DNA of 64,000 nucleotides, from the NCBI RefSeq assembly GCF_017591435.1, contig NC_059285.1:27002850-27066849 (forward strand), written 5' to 3'. The DNA comes from Portunus trituberculatus (taxonomy: Eukaryota; Arthropoda; Malacostraca; Decapoda; Portunidae). This document shows positions 48,118 through 59,130 of this stretch, in pieces (within the stretch, counting starts at the first letter, position 1; every line of letters starts with the position of its first letter). The notes beneath the pieces were generated by a model. That model saw only the letters and a program-made list of their open reading frames with translations. It was not told the origin of the DNA and made no database searches. A program made the position numbers and the translations under genes.

Positions 48118-48310
48118 TGGTACAGTGGAACCATGTGTGCTTTGGGGTGCGAGGAGTTTCCAAGCACACGGGTTCGAATCCTGTCCACGGTGCGAGTGTA
48201 GGTTGGGTTTCCTCACTCGGGGCAATGGTTTCCTAGCGGGTGGACTTTGAGATAGGAAGTACCCCAAAAAGTATTCTCTTTAGCCCAGAAATTCCCGTGA
48301 AAAGCCCACA
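48118..48310 (+). mobile_element. tRNA-like SINE (second family)
   Basis: The head has GTGGTACAGTGGAACCATG and a B-box GGTTCGAATCC (about 48170-48181). The body has GGTTGGGTTTCCTCACTCGG, GGCAATGGTTTCCTAGCGG and AAGCCCACATGGTATA. The body differs from the Val-like SINEs. The parent tRNA was not determined. Confidence 0.65.
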
Positions 48311-48582
48311 TGGTATATAAAAAAACATACACATACATACACAAATAGACAACTACAATAACAAATAAGAATGTAAAATTGCTTCATATTTCCTCAAACA
48401 CACATATATGCACAAATATATTCATACACAGCTGATAAATATGCAATACACAATAAAATATGCAAATAAAATGTTTCTCGAATACATACATAATTTCTTC
48501 TTTCACGACAAACACTAAAAAAAATAATTAATCTCACACATCACACAAACCCACACACTAACACATCCTAGTTACCTCATTA

Positions 48583-48584
<2 letters not shown>

Positions 48585-48647
<63 letters not shown>
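48585..48647. repeat. (AC)n microsatellite
   Basis: About 60 bp of AC repeat. Related short AC tracts occur at 48310-48560. Confidence 0.97.
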
Positions 48648-49019
48648 TTAGTAAAAACCATCATCTCATTTACACAAGACAAAAAAACGCAATACAAACG
48701 CAAAGTGAAGTATTAGAATATCACAAAAGTTACGTTGTGAAGGTGCAACGCCTAAACTCACCTCGCCTCACGTCTCCCTTCACTTAGGATTGTATTTGGA
48801 CTTTTTTGTCAGGCGCCGCAACATCCATGGTCATTTGGCGCCGCTACAATAATAAAGAGGACAAAATAGTAAAAAAAAACAGACTAACTAAAAGCAGTTA
48901 AAAACTATTCAATAAAACTAAATAAAACATTAAAATACATATAATAAAATAAAATTAAATTCATAGAGATGGTAGACACCGCTATCTCTACCGCGACACC
49001 GGTAGAGGTAGCGGTGTCT

Positions 49020-49440
49020 TAATTCCATCAAACTAGGGCACTCAATCAACAGGTGCCGCACGGTAAGCGGCACCAGGCAGTCATCGCAGTATGGTTGAGG
49101 GTCCCCTGTTACGATATATCCCTGTGTAATATGTGTGACCGATACGTAGCCGCGTTAATAAAATCTGTGTTCGGCGGTTACGGATGTGCGTGTATGTCCA
49201 CTCATGGAAAATGGAACTAGTGATTTCTCCCATTTTCGAGGTGGCAACCCCCGTTTGCCACCTCCTCTGCCAACTTGCAACGATCGCCAGACGAACACAT
49301 TGGAAAACATCTCTAAACGGTACAGGGGCAGGAGATGGAACGCGACTTGATACCTCTTTGGCATGGCGATCTGCCACCTCATTCCCAGGAACACCCTACG
49401 AGGCGCGAAGGCCTCTACAGTTCCACTGTAGAAGCTTGAA
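49020..49440 (-). pseudogene. ORF2 remnant: endonuclease start fused to RNase H end
   Basis: At about 49430 the frame reads LLQWNCRGLRA, the N-terminal strand of an apurinic-type LINE endonuclease. A stop at about 49400 separates it from GVPGNEVADRHAKEVSSRVP, the end of LINE RNase H. Then come TRLRIGHTYYTGIYRNRG and, after another stop, YCDDCLVPLTVRHLLIECPS, the C-x2-C...H-x4-C C-terminal motif. The join removes perhaps 2.5-3 kb of a standard ORF2 (estimate from family length). Confidence 0.87.
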
Positions 49441-49484
49441 GATAACTATTTAGGTGCAGTGAACGGGCGAGCCGTTTGAATGGG

Positions 49485-51034
49485 CTACCCGTGACTCACT
49501 TGACTAGAAATAATCAACCGACGAGAAGAGTCAGAAGACACCGGGAGTTGAGATGTACCGGGTCGTTGGACCGCAGCCTTTCGGCCTACCGGTGAGTGAT
49601 GCGAACCATCATCACTCCTACCGGTCATCGGAAGACGAAGGTCAGGCTGGACTGCACTTTTTGATACAGCGGGTCCACGAGGGACGGCTGTGACAATATC
49701 ATCAGACGTCTCCATGCAAAGACCGTCCTCATCACAAGAAGCCCGATCTGAGACAGAGGATGTCACAGGAGGCTGAACAGAAACTATTGGAGGTACTCCA
49801 CTAGTCCCTGGAGGACTCAAGATTATGTGCACCGGGAGAAACCTTAGACTGCTTAGGCTAAGCTAAATCTAACGACTCCGCAGAGCCGCGGTGCCGTTTG
49901 GTCATGCTCTTCAAAAGCTTAGGCGATGCAGGAGGCAAATGGACATCTACTACATGGGTTAGTTTGTTCAAGTCCGTATTATTCTCGTCGCTTCTTGCAG
50001 ATGACTCAACTGAGTCATCGGACAAAAGGGCAAACCTGTTGGCCAAGTGAACAGGACCACCCGCCCCAACAGAGCGAGAGATAGCAGAAGGGGTTGTATT
50101 TGGACCGGCAGACTAAACTGAAGTGCGTGCGGCCAATGAAGCATAAGATGTCGCACCAGTACCGTCCTTCTGGCGGTACAGGAGTTCACGGCGGGCGCTA
50201 CCGAGGTTAATAAACTGACTATTAGCAAGCTGTATTATGTCCTGCTCCAAGCGATACCTAGGACATTGCCTGGAACGTACCTGGTGAGCATCACGGCAAT
50301 AGAAACAATAAGCTGCAGCATTGCAATGCTCTTCAGTATGTGAGTCTAGTGCAGAGCAATTACCACATCAAGCAGCTTCCTTACACGAGCTTTTGCCGTG
50401 ACCGTACCCATAGCATGAAAAGCACTGAAGAGGACGAGAAATAAAACGGAGGAAAAATAGGTCCGATATTAACACGGTCAATGAGGATGGAGCCAAAAAA
50501 GGTGAGAAGGACCATGTTGGAGGAGTTCCTCATCTTAGTCACCTTCTGCACAGAAGTAGGACACATTGCTAGTATTTCCTCCTCTGGAAATTCATAAAGG
50601 TTTTGACTATAAACACAACCTTTGCTATAATTAAAGGTGGGATGAGCCTTACCAGTCTCAAACATGCTGTCAGAAGGGCATGGGAGATGTTGCAACATCC
50701 TCGCTTGTGTAATATCTTTAGCTCGCACTAGCACCCCTTTACCATATTTCTTGAGGTTTCCCTCAGGAATAGTGCCGATTTCTTTGGCAAGATACCCACG
50801 CCCATTTATATAGTACGCCACAAACCAACGAGGAGACAGGATCTGGCTGACCTCAGGAACTAAATTCTCTAAATAGTTTTCAAAAACATTTGGGATGTAA
50901 TCCATGTCACTGTCTGAAATATTACGTGACGAGAAATTTAAAGCCAAGGACAGTGGATAATTAGCCAAAGCCCTTGGCCCCTGAACTCTGGGACTGTATT
51001 TAGCTGAGCTGATCTCATTACCAGCGGGAACCAC
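49485..51034 (-). pseudogene. LINE ORF1 (gag-like) with three zinc knuckles
   Basis: 51034 to about 50420 encodes an RRM-like region (ILSPRWFVAYYINGRGYLAK; GVLVRAKDITQARMLQHLPC; EEEILAMCPTSVQKVTKMRN; VLLTFFGSILIDRVNIGPI). After a frameshift at about 50420 three CCHC knuckles follow: CFSCYGYGHGKSSC, CGNCSALDSHTEEHC and CFYCRDAHQVRSRQC (about 50420-50265), with one stop between the first two. The C-terminal part (GPVHLANRFALLSDDSVESS; LPPASPKLLKSMTKRHRGSA) is Ser/Pro-rich with a further stop and ends near 49485. This is the usual ORF1 plan for I/jockey-group LINEs, where it packages element RNA. Confidence 0.83.
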
Positions 51035-51059
51035 GAGGAGGTAACAGCCCCAGTAATTA

Positions 51060-51273
51060 TGCCTTAAGGTACTTTTACCTAGGTACTGCTGGCTGCAGTA
51101 GGCCTAGGATTTTTTTTTTTTTTTTTTTTTGCGTTACTTCACCACTCTTATCACCTCTCTCCTCCAAGTCATTTTGTATTTGATTTTATAATTTTAATGG
51201 TGTTTTTGCCACTTGGGCTAATAGAGCCAATCCTTGACTAATAAGATATAGTATACTATGTACAAAATAATAA

Positions 51274-51348
<75 letters not shown>

Positions 51349-51506
51349 ACACATTGATGCATGCGAACATCCACAACCGAAAAAAGGCAAGAAAATAAGA
51401 AAGGAGACCCCGAGACCTTCACCTCGGAGGACGAGAGGGCGGGGTGGCATAAACAACGGTTAGCCCTTTTGATTGGAGGGCTATGCCACTGGAGGCAGGG
51501 AGAACT
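51060..51506 (-). other. 3' region of R2-like LINE: UTR, (AT)n and oligo-T
   Basis: On the minus strand, after the RLE ORF: a ~150-base UTR, an (AT)n tract (about 51276-51345), an AT-rich stretch, and an A-run (plus-strand T21 at 51112-51132) that may be the element's poly(A) tail. No gene. Confidence 0.5.
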
Positions 51507-52929
51507 TTACCCCCACCCGCCTATGTCCTGGTGGGATCTCAGGGTCGACACCAAGCCCTCCATAGCTCTCACAGTGAGGAGGAGGAGGTCCGCCTTTGTA
51601 AGCCCAAGGCTCTTTAAGGCCATATATGATGGTGTGGCCATGATGCCTCGCCAGTTGATAGTTAGGGTGGCCGGAGTGAGTCCAGACTTGTCACGTACCC
51701 AGGAGCGAATCTCCCTGACGTCGTAGTAGGACTTCTTCAGTCCGTGGGCATGGATGAGCGTGTCGCCACCAGCGTTGTCCGCGACTATTTGAACATCCAG
51801 CACCACGGACTGAAGTCTGTCAAATACGACGTCGGGTTTCCTCACTCCTGCGGCCGTCCATATATTAGGCTCCCTGATTACCTTATAATCCTTCTTCTCA
51901 AGCTGTTTAATAAGAAGGTTCAGGACTTGGTTGTGTCTATGAGTCCTTTCAGGGGCCAATTTCGGGCACGATTGGAGTATGTGGCCGAGGGTTTCAATTT
52001 TGCCACAGCCCAGGTCACAATGTACTGGGGCTCCTGGCCGACCCCTAGAGGACCTCAGTCTGGTATTCACCACCCCAAGACGGGTCTTGATGGCAGAGAT
52101 GTAAATGGAGCCCTTCATGAGCAGACTTTCATCATCCACCCACTCATGAGTGGGTGGAGACTCGTCCGTCCCTGAGAGGCCCCTGCCATCCACGGAGGCA
52201 TATAATTTTTCTTTGTTTTGTAAAGCAGTTGCTTTCTTTTGCTCCTTAGTAGTTAAGCCGGGGGTATGTTGGAGCAGTGCCTCCGCGATTCTCGCAACCC
52301 TTGGGTCATGGCTCTTAGAAGCTCTTTCAAGAGTCCCCCTTCTAAGGAGGGGCACCAGAGCGGTAAAACGAGACACCCTTAAATCCCCGTCACAGGTTTT
52401 GGTGTAGAGAGTTCCGTTAGGGGTGTCATGGGGCAGGTGGAGTGCCTTCTTCACAAACTTGCGTATTTCAGAGTCGTACCGCTCTAGGGTGCCCCTCGTG
52501 GTCTTTCCCAACACCTGGCTGTACTGGTGTTTTGGGATAATGATGTTCTTAACAGACCACAACTTCTGCTGGGGTTTAAGGGGGGCTTTTTTAACCATGT
52601 CCAGATCTTTTATAAGGGCTGCGAGAGTCCGCCTAGGTTCGGCTTGGCCCACGGCCACTCCCATCTCTAGACCCAGGTACTTATATGTTTCCCCGGGCCC
52701 GAGTGCTTTTATTTTGGCTCCAGAGGCAGTGTAACTGTTAGTCGAATCCACCAACCACCTTTTTCTCTTACCATCCCCTCTAATGGTAAGTGTGGTACAT
52801 TTAGGAATTCCTAGTTCCAGCCCCACCTTAGCAGCCTCCGAGACTAACACATCAAGTGATGTCTGGAGGCCACATGGGGTAGAGGCCGTAAGTGCCACAT
52901 CATCCGCATAGGCAATATAACTGAGGGAG
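51507..52929 (-). pseudogene. R2-like RT C-terminus, CCHC motif and restriction-like endonuclease
   Basis: It opens LSYIAYADDVALTAS (RT catalytic YADD) at the solo-LTR junction, then an open frame of about 460 codons: VGLELGIPKCTTLTIRG, YKYLGLEMGVAVG, KLWSVKNIIIPKHQYSQVLG and a thumb. The CCHC knuckle is CDLGCGKIETLGHILQSC followed by ERTHRHNQV. The endonuclease catalytic block is RKPDVVFDRLQSVVLDVQIV, a PD...D motif, then YYDVREIRSWV. This domain order defines R2/NeSL-type LINEs and excludes the apurinic-endonuclease clades. The frame is open from YADD to its stop. Confidence 0.92.
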
Positions 52930-53735
52930 TGTAGTGTAGGATAATGACTATGATTGGGCTGACTTGCTGTATCTTGATTTATTGATTGATTCAGCCTGCA
53001 AATTTAATGTCAACATAAACACAGCATACCTCAATATCATGTAACTCCCTTCAATATCTTGTAACTTCACCCAGTAAACAGAAGAATAAACATAAGATGA
53101 ACACATATCCCATTCTATTATTCACTATTGCAATGACACACGATACATATAAAATAGTACTCACAAAATGACCGCCCATCATCAGCCAAGGCAGACTTCG
53201 CCACATGTGTGATTACAGCATTAACCCAACTATGCTGCAAAGTTACACTTAATCAAATCCTCCTATCAGCACCGCATTTAATATAACACCAACCAATATG
53301 CACAATCAGCGGCATAACATAAGTCAAACAAATCAGAGAAATAATGTTATCACAAAACTCACCTCAGTCAAACAACCGCCACTCACCCCTGACAGGCACC
53401 AACTGTACCTCTGCCTACCTTACCCCTACACCCTGAGTGCGGTATAATACATATCCGTGTTACATACACAGACCCTAAAAGAAAACTTCCTCTTGACAAA
53501 CAAATACACATTACTAACCAATACCAAACTTGTTGATAAGTAAGAAAACAATATATGTATCTCAATAATAATTACAATTCTTGTCATATATGCCAATAAC
53601 AATTATACAGTAACTGGAATACAACCCGTGTCTACACCTCTTTCCAACCAATGACAGCGACACACACTGCCCGCTCCACATTCAAAGGTGCCAACAATGA
53701 CATTATAATTCTAATATGATGAGAATCATATTACA
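52930..53735. mobile_element. Solo LTR in the R2-like RT gene
   Basis: Inserted between LAGTPL and SYIAYADD codons of the R2-like RT. It begins TGTAGTGTAGGATAATG and ends GAGAATCATATTACA, so it has TG...CA ends with TGTA/TACA inverted termini. Flanks GGGAG (52925-52929) and GGGGG (53736-53740) fit a 5-bp duplication with one mismatch. 806 bp, no ORF. The parent family is not in the window. Confidence 0.7.
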
Positions 53736-53954
53736 GGGGGGTTCCAGCCAGACGCGCCCCTACGTCTGTTGGCACTTGGGAGAGTGCCCAGTCCAACGTG
53801 ATGTTGAACAGGTATGGGGATAACGGGTCCCCCTGCAACACTCCCCTCCTGATGGGACAAGTGTCCCTCATGATATTTGTGCGTGCTTTTTTGTACAAAG
53901 TACTAATGTACTCGGTAAGTCTAGAGGGTAGACCCATAGTAGCGTTACGGATGA
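53736..53954 (-). pseudogene. R2-like RT middle block
   Basis: The minus strand reads GLIRNATMGLPSRLTEYIST, LYKKARTNIM, and IRRGVLQGDPLSPYLFNITL with DWALSQVPTDVGARLAG. This is the RT block before YADD. The region that should precede it, with the first catalytic Asp, is missing at the gypsy B boundary. Confidence 0.88.
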
Positions 53955-54626
53955 GCCCGCCCGTAACATGCATTGCTCCAAACCATCACCTCCTGTTAAG
54001 CTTGTTACCTCGTTCGCCACCTACGGCCCTCACGCCTACCTCCCTTCCACGTCACCGTCTCGTGAACCTTCCACGCCACCGTCTCGTGAACCTTCCACGT
54101 CACCGTTTCATGAAGCCCGGCTACTGTCCCGAAGTTGGATTCACGCGGCCCCTTTCGACTCAACCGAAAGTGTTGAGCCAGCTCTTGGTTTTCTGGATTG
54201 GCAGTTGAGATCCAAGCCTCAACCAGTGAACACAACGCCTCTTGGTTCTGCCGTGGGATCAACCATCACCCAGCATTTCACCACTGCGACACCGCATAAG
54301 TATCACTTCCCTCGTCCGTGTTTTCCACATTGCCTCTATATAGGATTAGGATTATTGTTAGGTATTAAGTTGGGTTCTTTATTGTTGTATTTATTACTGT
54401 GTTATATGTATATGTGTATGTCATTTTCCTGTGTTTCATGTTATATATCTGTGTTTCATGTTTCTTGTTATATATGTGTCAATTTCATTATGGGTTATTA
54501 AAATAGCTTTTTAAAGTGACCCCCTTTTGCATTTCCTCACCAGTTGAACCTGCAGTGTTTTTTTTATTGTTATTGTTCACCGGCTCTCCGATGCCAATCT
54601 TACCAGTTTAACCGGTGAACGTAACA
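53955..54626 (+). repeat. gypsy B 5' LTR (start clipped)
   Basis: Starts CCCGCCCGTAACATGCATT, lacking the TGTTACGG present in the 3' LTR, and ends GGTGAACGTAACA. Three 24-bp units (CCTTCCACGTCACCGTCTCG type) lie at about 54043-54115. TATA-like CTATATAGG near 54337. Confidence 0.93.
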
Positions 54627-54627
54627 A

Positions 54628-54647
54628 TTGGCGACCGTGACAGGACC
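54628..54647 (+). promoter_or_regulatory. gypsy B primer-binding site
   Basis: TTGGCGACCGTGACAGGACC begins one base after the 5' LTR. It resembles the tRNA-Arg type PBS of mdg1/412-like gypsy elements (from memory; the tRNA match should be tested). Confidence 0.75.
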
Positions 54648-55291
54648 ATTATAACCCATGTTCAGTGTTCCATTTTTCCAGTGACTTTTTTTCTGTGATT
54701 GCTTGTGTTTCTGTGGTGTTGTGACTCTGATGTGTTTTTTTCTGTGACTTACTCTGCGTGTGGTTTAAATTTACCTTTGTGCGATCAAGTGGCTCCTTTT
54801 GGGTTAAACGTGCTTCGTGACTTTCATTGGTATCGCATAGCAGTGGTAGAGCAGGAAACCAGGTAGAAAGGCGTGTTCACCGATAGCACTTATCTCTATT
54901 TTTGCACATAGGCAGGTGTGTAATAAGTGTTATCCAAGTGTTGGGATCATCATATGTTCATGCGAACCCTCAATCCCTCACTTCGCGGATCATTTTTCTC
55001 GCTAGTTAGAATCGGCCATTTTAACTAGTCTCTCAGACTAATCCGCCTCCTTATCAATAACAAGTCTCAGTACAATTCGCTCCTCACTCTCAAGTCTCGT
55101 AACTAGAGTAATCCGGATCCCTCTTAATGCCGTAACTCTCTAGTTTACCCCTCATTAGTGATTGTACTCATAAGTGTTTACTTAAGTATAATCTAGGTAA
55201 TTTCAAGGTTGCCTTTATTATCACTCTGCCAAGTTCCTCACTTAAGTAATTCGCTTATCATTTTTTTGTTGTGGTTTAACATCTATTTAAT
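54648..55291 (+). other. gypsy B leader
   Basis: Untranslated leader between PBS and gag. Shared with the start of copy C (61170-61617), with small deletions there. No ORF. Confidence 0.8.
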
Positions 55292-56600
55292 ATGGCTTCC
55301 GCTCAGTTTAACGTTGAAGATTTTTGTGCCGACCCTTCTCTGGAACAACTTAAATATGCTAATATAAAGAAGGACCAATGGAAAGCCATCGCTAAACATT
55401 TTGATGTTCCCATCACGTCTCAGATGACTAAAGAGGTCATTAAGAATGTAGTTGTTGAACATCTAGTGCAAGAAGGTCAGTTGCTAGGAAATGCCATAGA
55501 AGAGTTAACTCCCATGTCAGCCTCTACGAGGACTATAATACACAGTCCCCAGGAAGAACAGGATAAGAGTAGGATAAGTCAATGGGAAATTGAGAAGCTT
55601 AAACTAGAATACCGGATGCATGAAAACAAATGCAACTACAGGAAAAACAAATGCAATTACAGGCAGAAAAGAAGCAAAAAAATGCAACTACAGGCAGAAA
55701 AAGAAGAGAGAATTAGAGAGGAAAGACAAATGCAACTACAGGCAGAAAAGGAAGAGAGAATTTCAGTTACAACTTAGAAGGCAGGAGAAAGAGTTAGAAA
55801 TTCAGGAGTTAGCCCTACGAAATGACGCTAAGTTTAGAGGGAAGAAATAGATATAAAGAAACAGTTAGCAAGCTTTAATCCTGCTACAGCTGCTCCGCTA
55901 GTTCCCCCTTTTGATGAATCTGATGTTGACGGGTCATTTCGCGCTTTTGAGAGCATTGCTAATAGGAATAAATGGCCCAAGGATCAGTGGGTGTCTCTCC
56001 TTGTCCCTAAGCTAGTAGGAAAAGCTTATAGGGTATACAACGGCCTTAGTGATGAGGTAGAATATGAAGAGATCAAAGGTAACATTCTAGACGCCTACTC
56101 TATCACTTCTGATGGATACAGACAACAGTTTCGAAAGTATGTGAAACCAGAGTCTCACACCTATGTTGAATTCGCTAGTGAGAAACTAAGACAATTTAAG
56201 AAATGGTTAGCCGCCTTAACATTACCACCTTTTCGGAGTTGCTCAATCTAATGGTCCTGGAAGAATGGAAGAACAAGTTACCATTTAATATTCTGAGGCA
56301 TGTGGAAGAACGGGAGAGAGTGATCTTATGTCTGCCGCTAAAGTGGCTGATGCGTTTGCTTTGTTGATGGGATCCCTGGGTAGTAGAGGTCGTGGTTCAC
56401 TGTCTAATGTTAGGTCCTCCTTTGGGGAAGGTTTTGGGGGCGGGTGGTAAGCCAACCGGATTCTCGCCAAATGCATATAATTCCCCCTGGTGTACATACT
56501 GTAAGAAGCCAGGACACACGATCCAGAAATGTAGACACCCAAATTGCAAGGGTTCTCAACGTCAATTTTCTTTTGTGGCCCCTAGACCTAACACATTTGA
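55292..56600 (+). pseudogene. gypsy B gag with SCAN-like capsid and zinc knuckle
   Basis: ATG at 55292 opens MASAQFNVEDFCADPSLEQL. A helical segment is followed by a basic coiled coil with repeated MQLQAEKEER decapeptides (about 55640-55760). After frameshifts the capsid-like domain reads FDESDVDGSFRAFESIANRN, WPKDQWVSLLVPKLVGKAYR, FRKYVKPESHTYVEFASEKL and LLNLMVLEEWKNKLPFNI, which recalls the SCAN fold. A CCHC knuckle CTYCKKPGHTIQKC lies at about 56490-56530. Frameshifts occur near 55780, 55850, 56220 and 56310. Gag packages element RNA and forms the particle. Confidence 0.85.
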
Positions 56601-57000
56601 GAACAAGAAACCAGTGGCCCTAGCTAACCCTGTCAACTCTCCTCTAGAACTTTATGACTCGTACATGTATCAAGGTAAAGTGTCCCTGACTGATGGTAAA
56701 GACAAGGCAATAAATATCAAGGTTCTGCGTGATACAGGTGCTGCCCAATCCATCTTAAGGGAAGATGTCATCCCTAACATCAAACAGGCTTTCACTGGGG
56801 AGAAGGTGATCCTTACAGGTCTCGAATCACAGCTCTCCTATCCCTTGGCTAATATTAGCTTACAGTGCCCGTTCATTTCAGGAGAGGTTGAGGTAGCCAT
56901 TAAACCTGGTGAACTGCCAGTACCGGGGTACATCTTGTACTGGGTAATGATCTTGCGGGTAACTTGGCTGTTCCAAACTTAATTGTTCTTGATTCTCCCT
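56600..57000 (+). pseudogene. gypsy B protease
   Basis: In the frame 56392-56982, VLRDTGAAQSILREDVI (about 56728-56778) carries the aspartic-protease D-T/S-G motif, followed by ILTGLESQLSYPLANISLQC and IKPGELPVPG. Contiguous with gag. A frameshift near 56930 cuts off the tail (LGNDLA). The motif is absent from copy C. Confidence 0.85.
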
Positions 57001-57052
57001 TAACAGAAAGTCCCACTAAGACCCTGGACGAAACATCCCTCACTTCTTCCCA

Positions 57053-58430
57053 GTGTGTGCAGTCACCAGGTCTCAGTCCAAGTCCCCTGCCCTTTCATCA
57101 CCTCCTCCACCAATGATTGCCTCTACTGACAACTTGTATAATAACATCATTTCAAAGGAGAATTTGATTAATGCTCAGGAACAGGATCTCACTTTGGCTA
57201 AGATCAGACATGTGGCCAGTGAGACAAAGGATATGTCTAAATTGCCTTGTTTTTATTATCAGGAAGGAGTCCTGATGCGTGCCTACAGACCTCCTGAACT
57301 GAAACAACTAGACACCTGGTCAGAAACACATCAAGTTGTCATCCCTTGTCTGTAAGACCAGCCATTATAGAACTAGCTCATGATGGATTGTCAGGTCATC
57401 TAGGCATCCAAAAACCTACAAGAAGGCTCTTCAACATTTTTTTGGCCAGGAATGAAAAAGGATGTGTCACACTATGTAAAACATGTCACATATGTCAAAT
57501 TGTGGGTAAGCCTAACGAACGCCTTGTGCCAGCTCCTCTGACGCCTATTCCAGTTCAGACGGAGCCCTTCGAAAAGATCATTCTAGACTGCGTAGGGCCC
57601 TTACCCAAAACCAAACGAGGGAATCAGTATTTGTTAACCCTCATGGATCCCACTACCAGGTACCCTGAAGCATTCCCTCTTAAGAACATCACATCAAAGA
57701 CCATTGTAAAACATCTAATACATTTTTTCACCTCGGTAGGAATTCCAAAACAAATTCAGTCTGACAAGGGTAGCAATTTCACTAGCCATTTTTCCAACAG
57801 ATAGTGAATGAGCTAAACATCGACCATGTTACCTCCTCGGCTTACCACCCCAATCCCAAGGCTGTCTGGAGCGGTTTCACCAAACATTAAAATCCATGAT
57901 GAAGAAGTATTGCTTGGAGCATCAAGGAGACTGGGATGAAAGTATTTCTTTCCTTCTCTTCGCTTTAAGAGAATCTCCTCAAGATTCTTTAGGTTACTCC
58001 CTTTGAATTACTCTATGGTAGACAGATCAGGGGCCTCTCAAAATATTAAAGGATCAATGGTTTACTCAAAATACTCCTTCAAGCCCCAGTGTGTCTGACT
58101 ACATCAGTAACCTTAAGAATAAAATCAGTGAAGTCAGATCTTTTGCTAAATCAAACTTCCTCAAATCTCAAACTAAAATGCAACAGAATTCTCTTCCCAA
58201 ATCTGTCATGAGAAGTTTCAAACCAGGAGACAAGGTTTTACTTTTTCTCCCCACTCCAGGCAATGCTCTTCACAGTAAGTTCATGGGACCTTATGTTGTG
58301 GCTCAAAACTAAGTCCATTAAATTATGTGGTCCACACTCCTGACCGTCGTAAGGATTCCCAACTAGTTCATATTAATCTAATGAAACCTTACCACTCCAG
58401 AGAACCAGAGGACGACTTGTCTCGCGCTGT
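57053..58430 (+). pseudogene. gypsy B integrase (upstream of RT)
   Basis: 57053-57355 encodes the pre-integrase linker (LYNNIISKENLINAQEQDLT). The zinc-binding domain follows (IELAHDGLSGHLGIQ, CKTCHICQIVGKP), then the core EPFEKIILDCVGPLPKTKRG (Asp) and QIQSDKGSNFTSHFSNR (Asp, then frameshift at a T-run). The Glu block is one frame off because of the same C-run deletion as in copy A. The C-terminal region is SFKPGDKVLLFLPTPG, FMGPYVVAQ and VHINLMKPYHSREPE. It would insert the element cDNA. Dead here. Confidence 0.9.
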
Positions 58431-58436
58431 ACCTGT

Positions 58437-59130
58437 ATGTCTGGTAGGAAGGAGTCTGGTCCTGTGCCCCCCGAGGAAGAGTCCGACATCGAATTCCTCT
58501 TCTCGTCACCTAAAGGACGCCCCTCAAACAGCCAAATCATGTCCAACCTTGATGAGGTGTTTCTTTCCTTAACACCTTCACAACAGTCTGATCTTAAAAA
58601 GTTATTGCTAGACTTTTCTGAAATCACAGGTGACCTTCCAGGAGTTTGTAATACTATCCAACATGACATAACATTAACATCTAACGACATCAAGCCTATA
58701 AGACAACCAGCCTATCGCATTTCACCCATTAAAAGAGACTTGATGAAAAAAGAGGTAGACTATCTGCTCTGTCATCACCTTGCAGAACCTAGTATATCTC
58801 CTTGGGCTTCTGCCTGTTAACATCTAAGACAGATGGTAGTAGTCGATTTTGCACCGACTACCGGAAATTAAATAAAGTGACGGTGCCAGACTCCTACCCA
58901 TTGCCCTTGATAGAGGACCTTATAGATAGTATAGGAGTAGCCAAATTTGTAACCACTATAGACTTGCTTAAAGGTTACTACCAGATTCCCCCTCTCGGAC
59001 GAGGCCCAAATAATATCCGCCTTCATCACTCCCTTCGGACTATACCAATACACAGTGATGCCCTTTGGATTGTCTAATGCTCCCGCCACCTTCCAGAGGG
59101 CTATAAATTACATAACTCAGGACTTGGAGG
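58437..59130 (+). pseudogene. gypsy B RT N-terminal part (truncated before YLDD)
   Basis: 58437-58820 has SLTPSQQSDLKKLLLDFSEI, DIKPIRQPAYRISPIKRDLM and LAEPSISPWAS. 58802 onward has RFCTDYRKLNKVT and FVTTIDLLKGYYQI (first Asp). After frameshifts comes MPFGLSNAPATFQRAINYIT at 59055-59115. RT stops at QDLEG (about 59130), exactly where innexin sequence begins. The YLDD active site, thumb and RNase H present in copy A (39728-40503) are gone. Confidence 0.92.

Larger units (their letters stand above)
48780..51034 (-). mobile_element. I/jockey-like LINE with near-total ORF2 deletion
   Basis: On the minus strand: ORF1 (51034 to about 49485), the first codons of ORF2, then directly the RNase H end and C-terminal zinc-like domain of ORF2, then a 3' UTR ending near 48780 (GCGGCGCC words). 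Almost all endonuclease, all RT and most RNase H are missing. A non-autonomous derivative of a full-length I-type LINE. Confidence 0.85.

Noticed and set aside
51507..52929. Prokaryotic-style retron or group II intron RT
   Set aside because: The CCHC plus PD...D endonuclease and thumb sequence match R2-type LINEs, and the context is eukaryotic.
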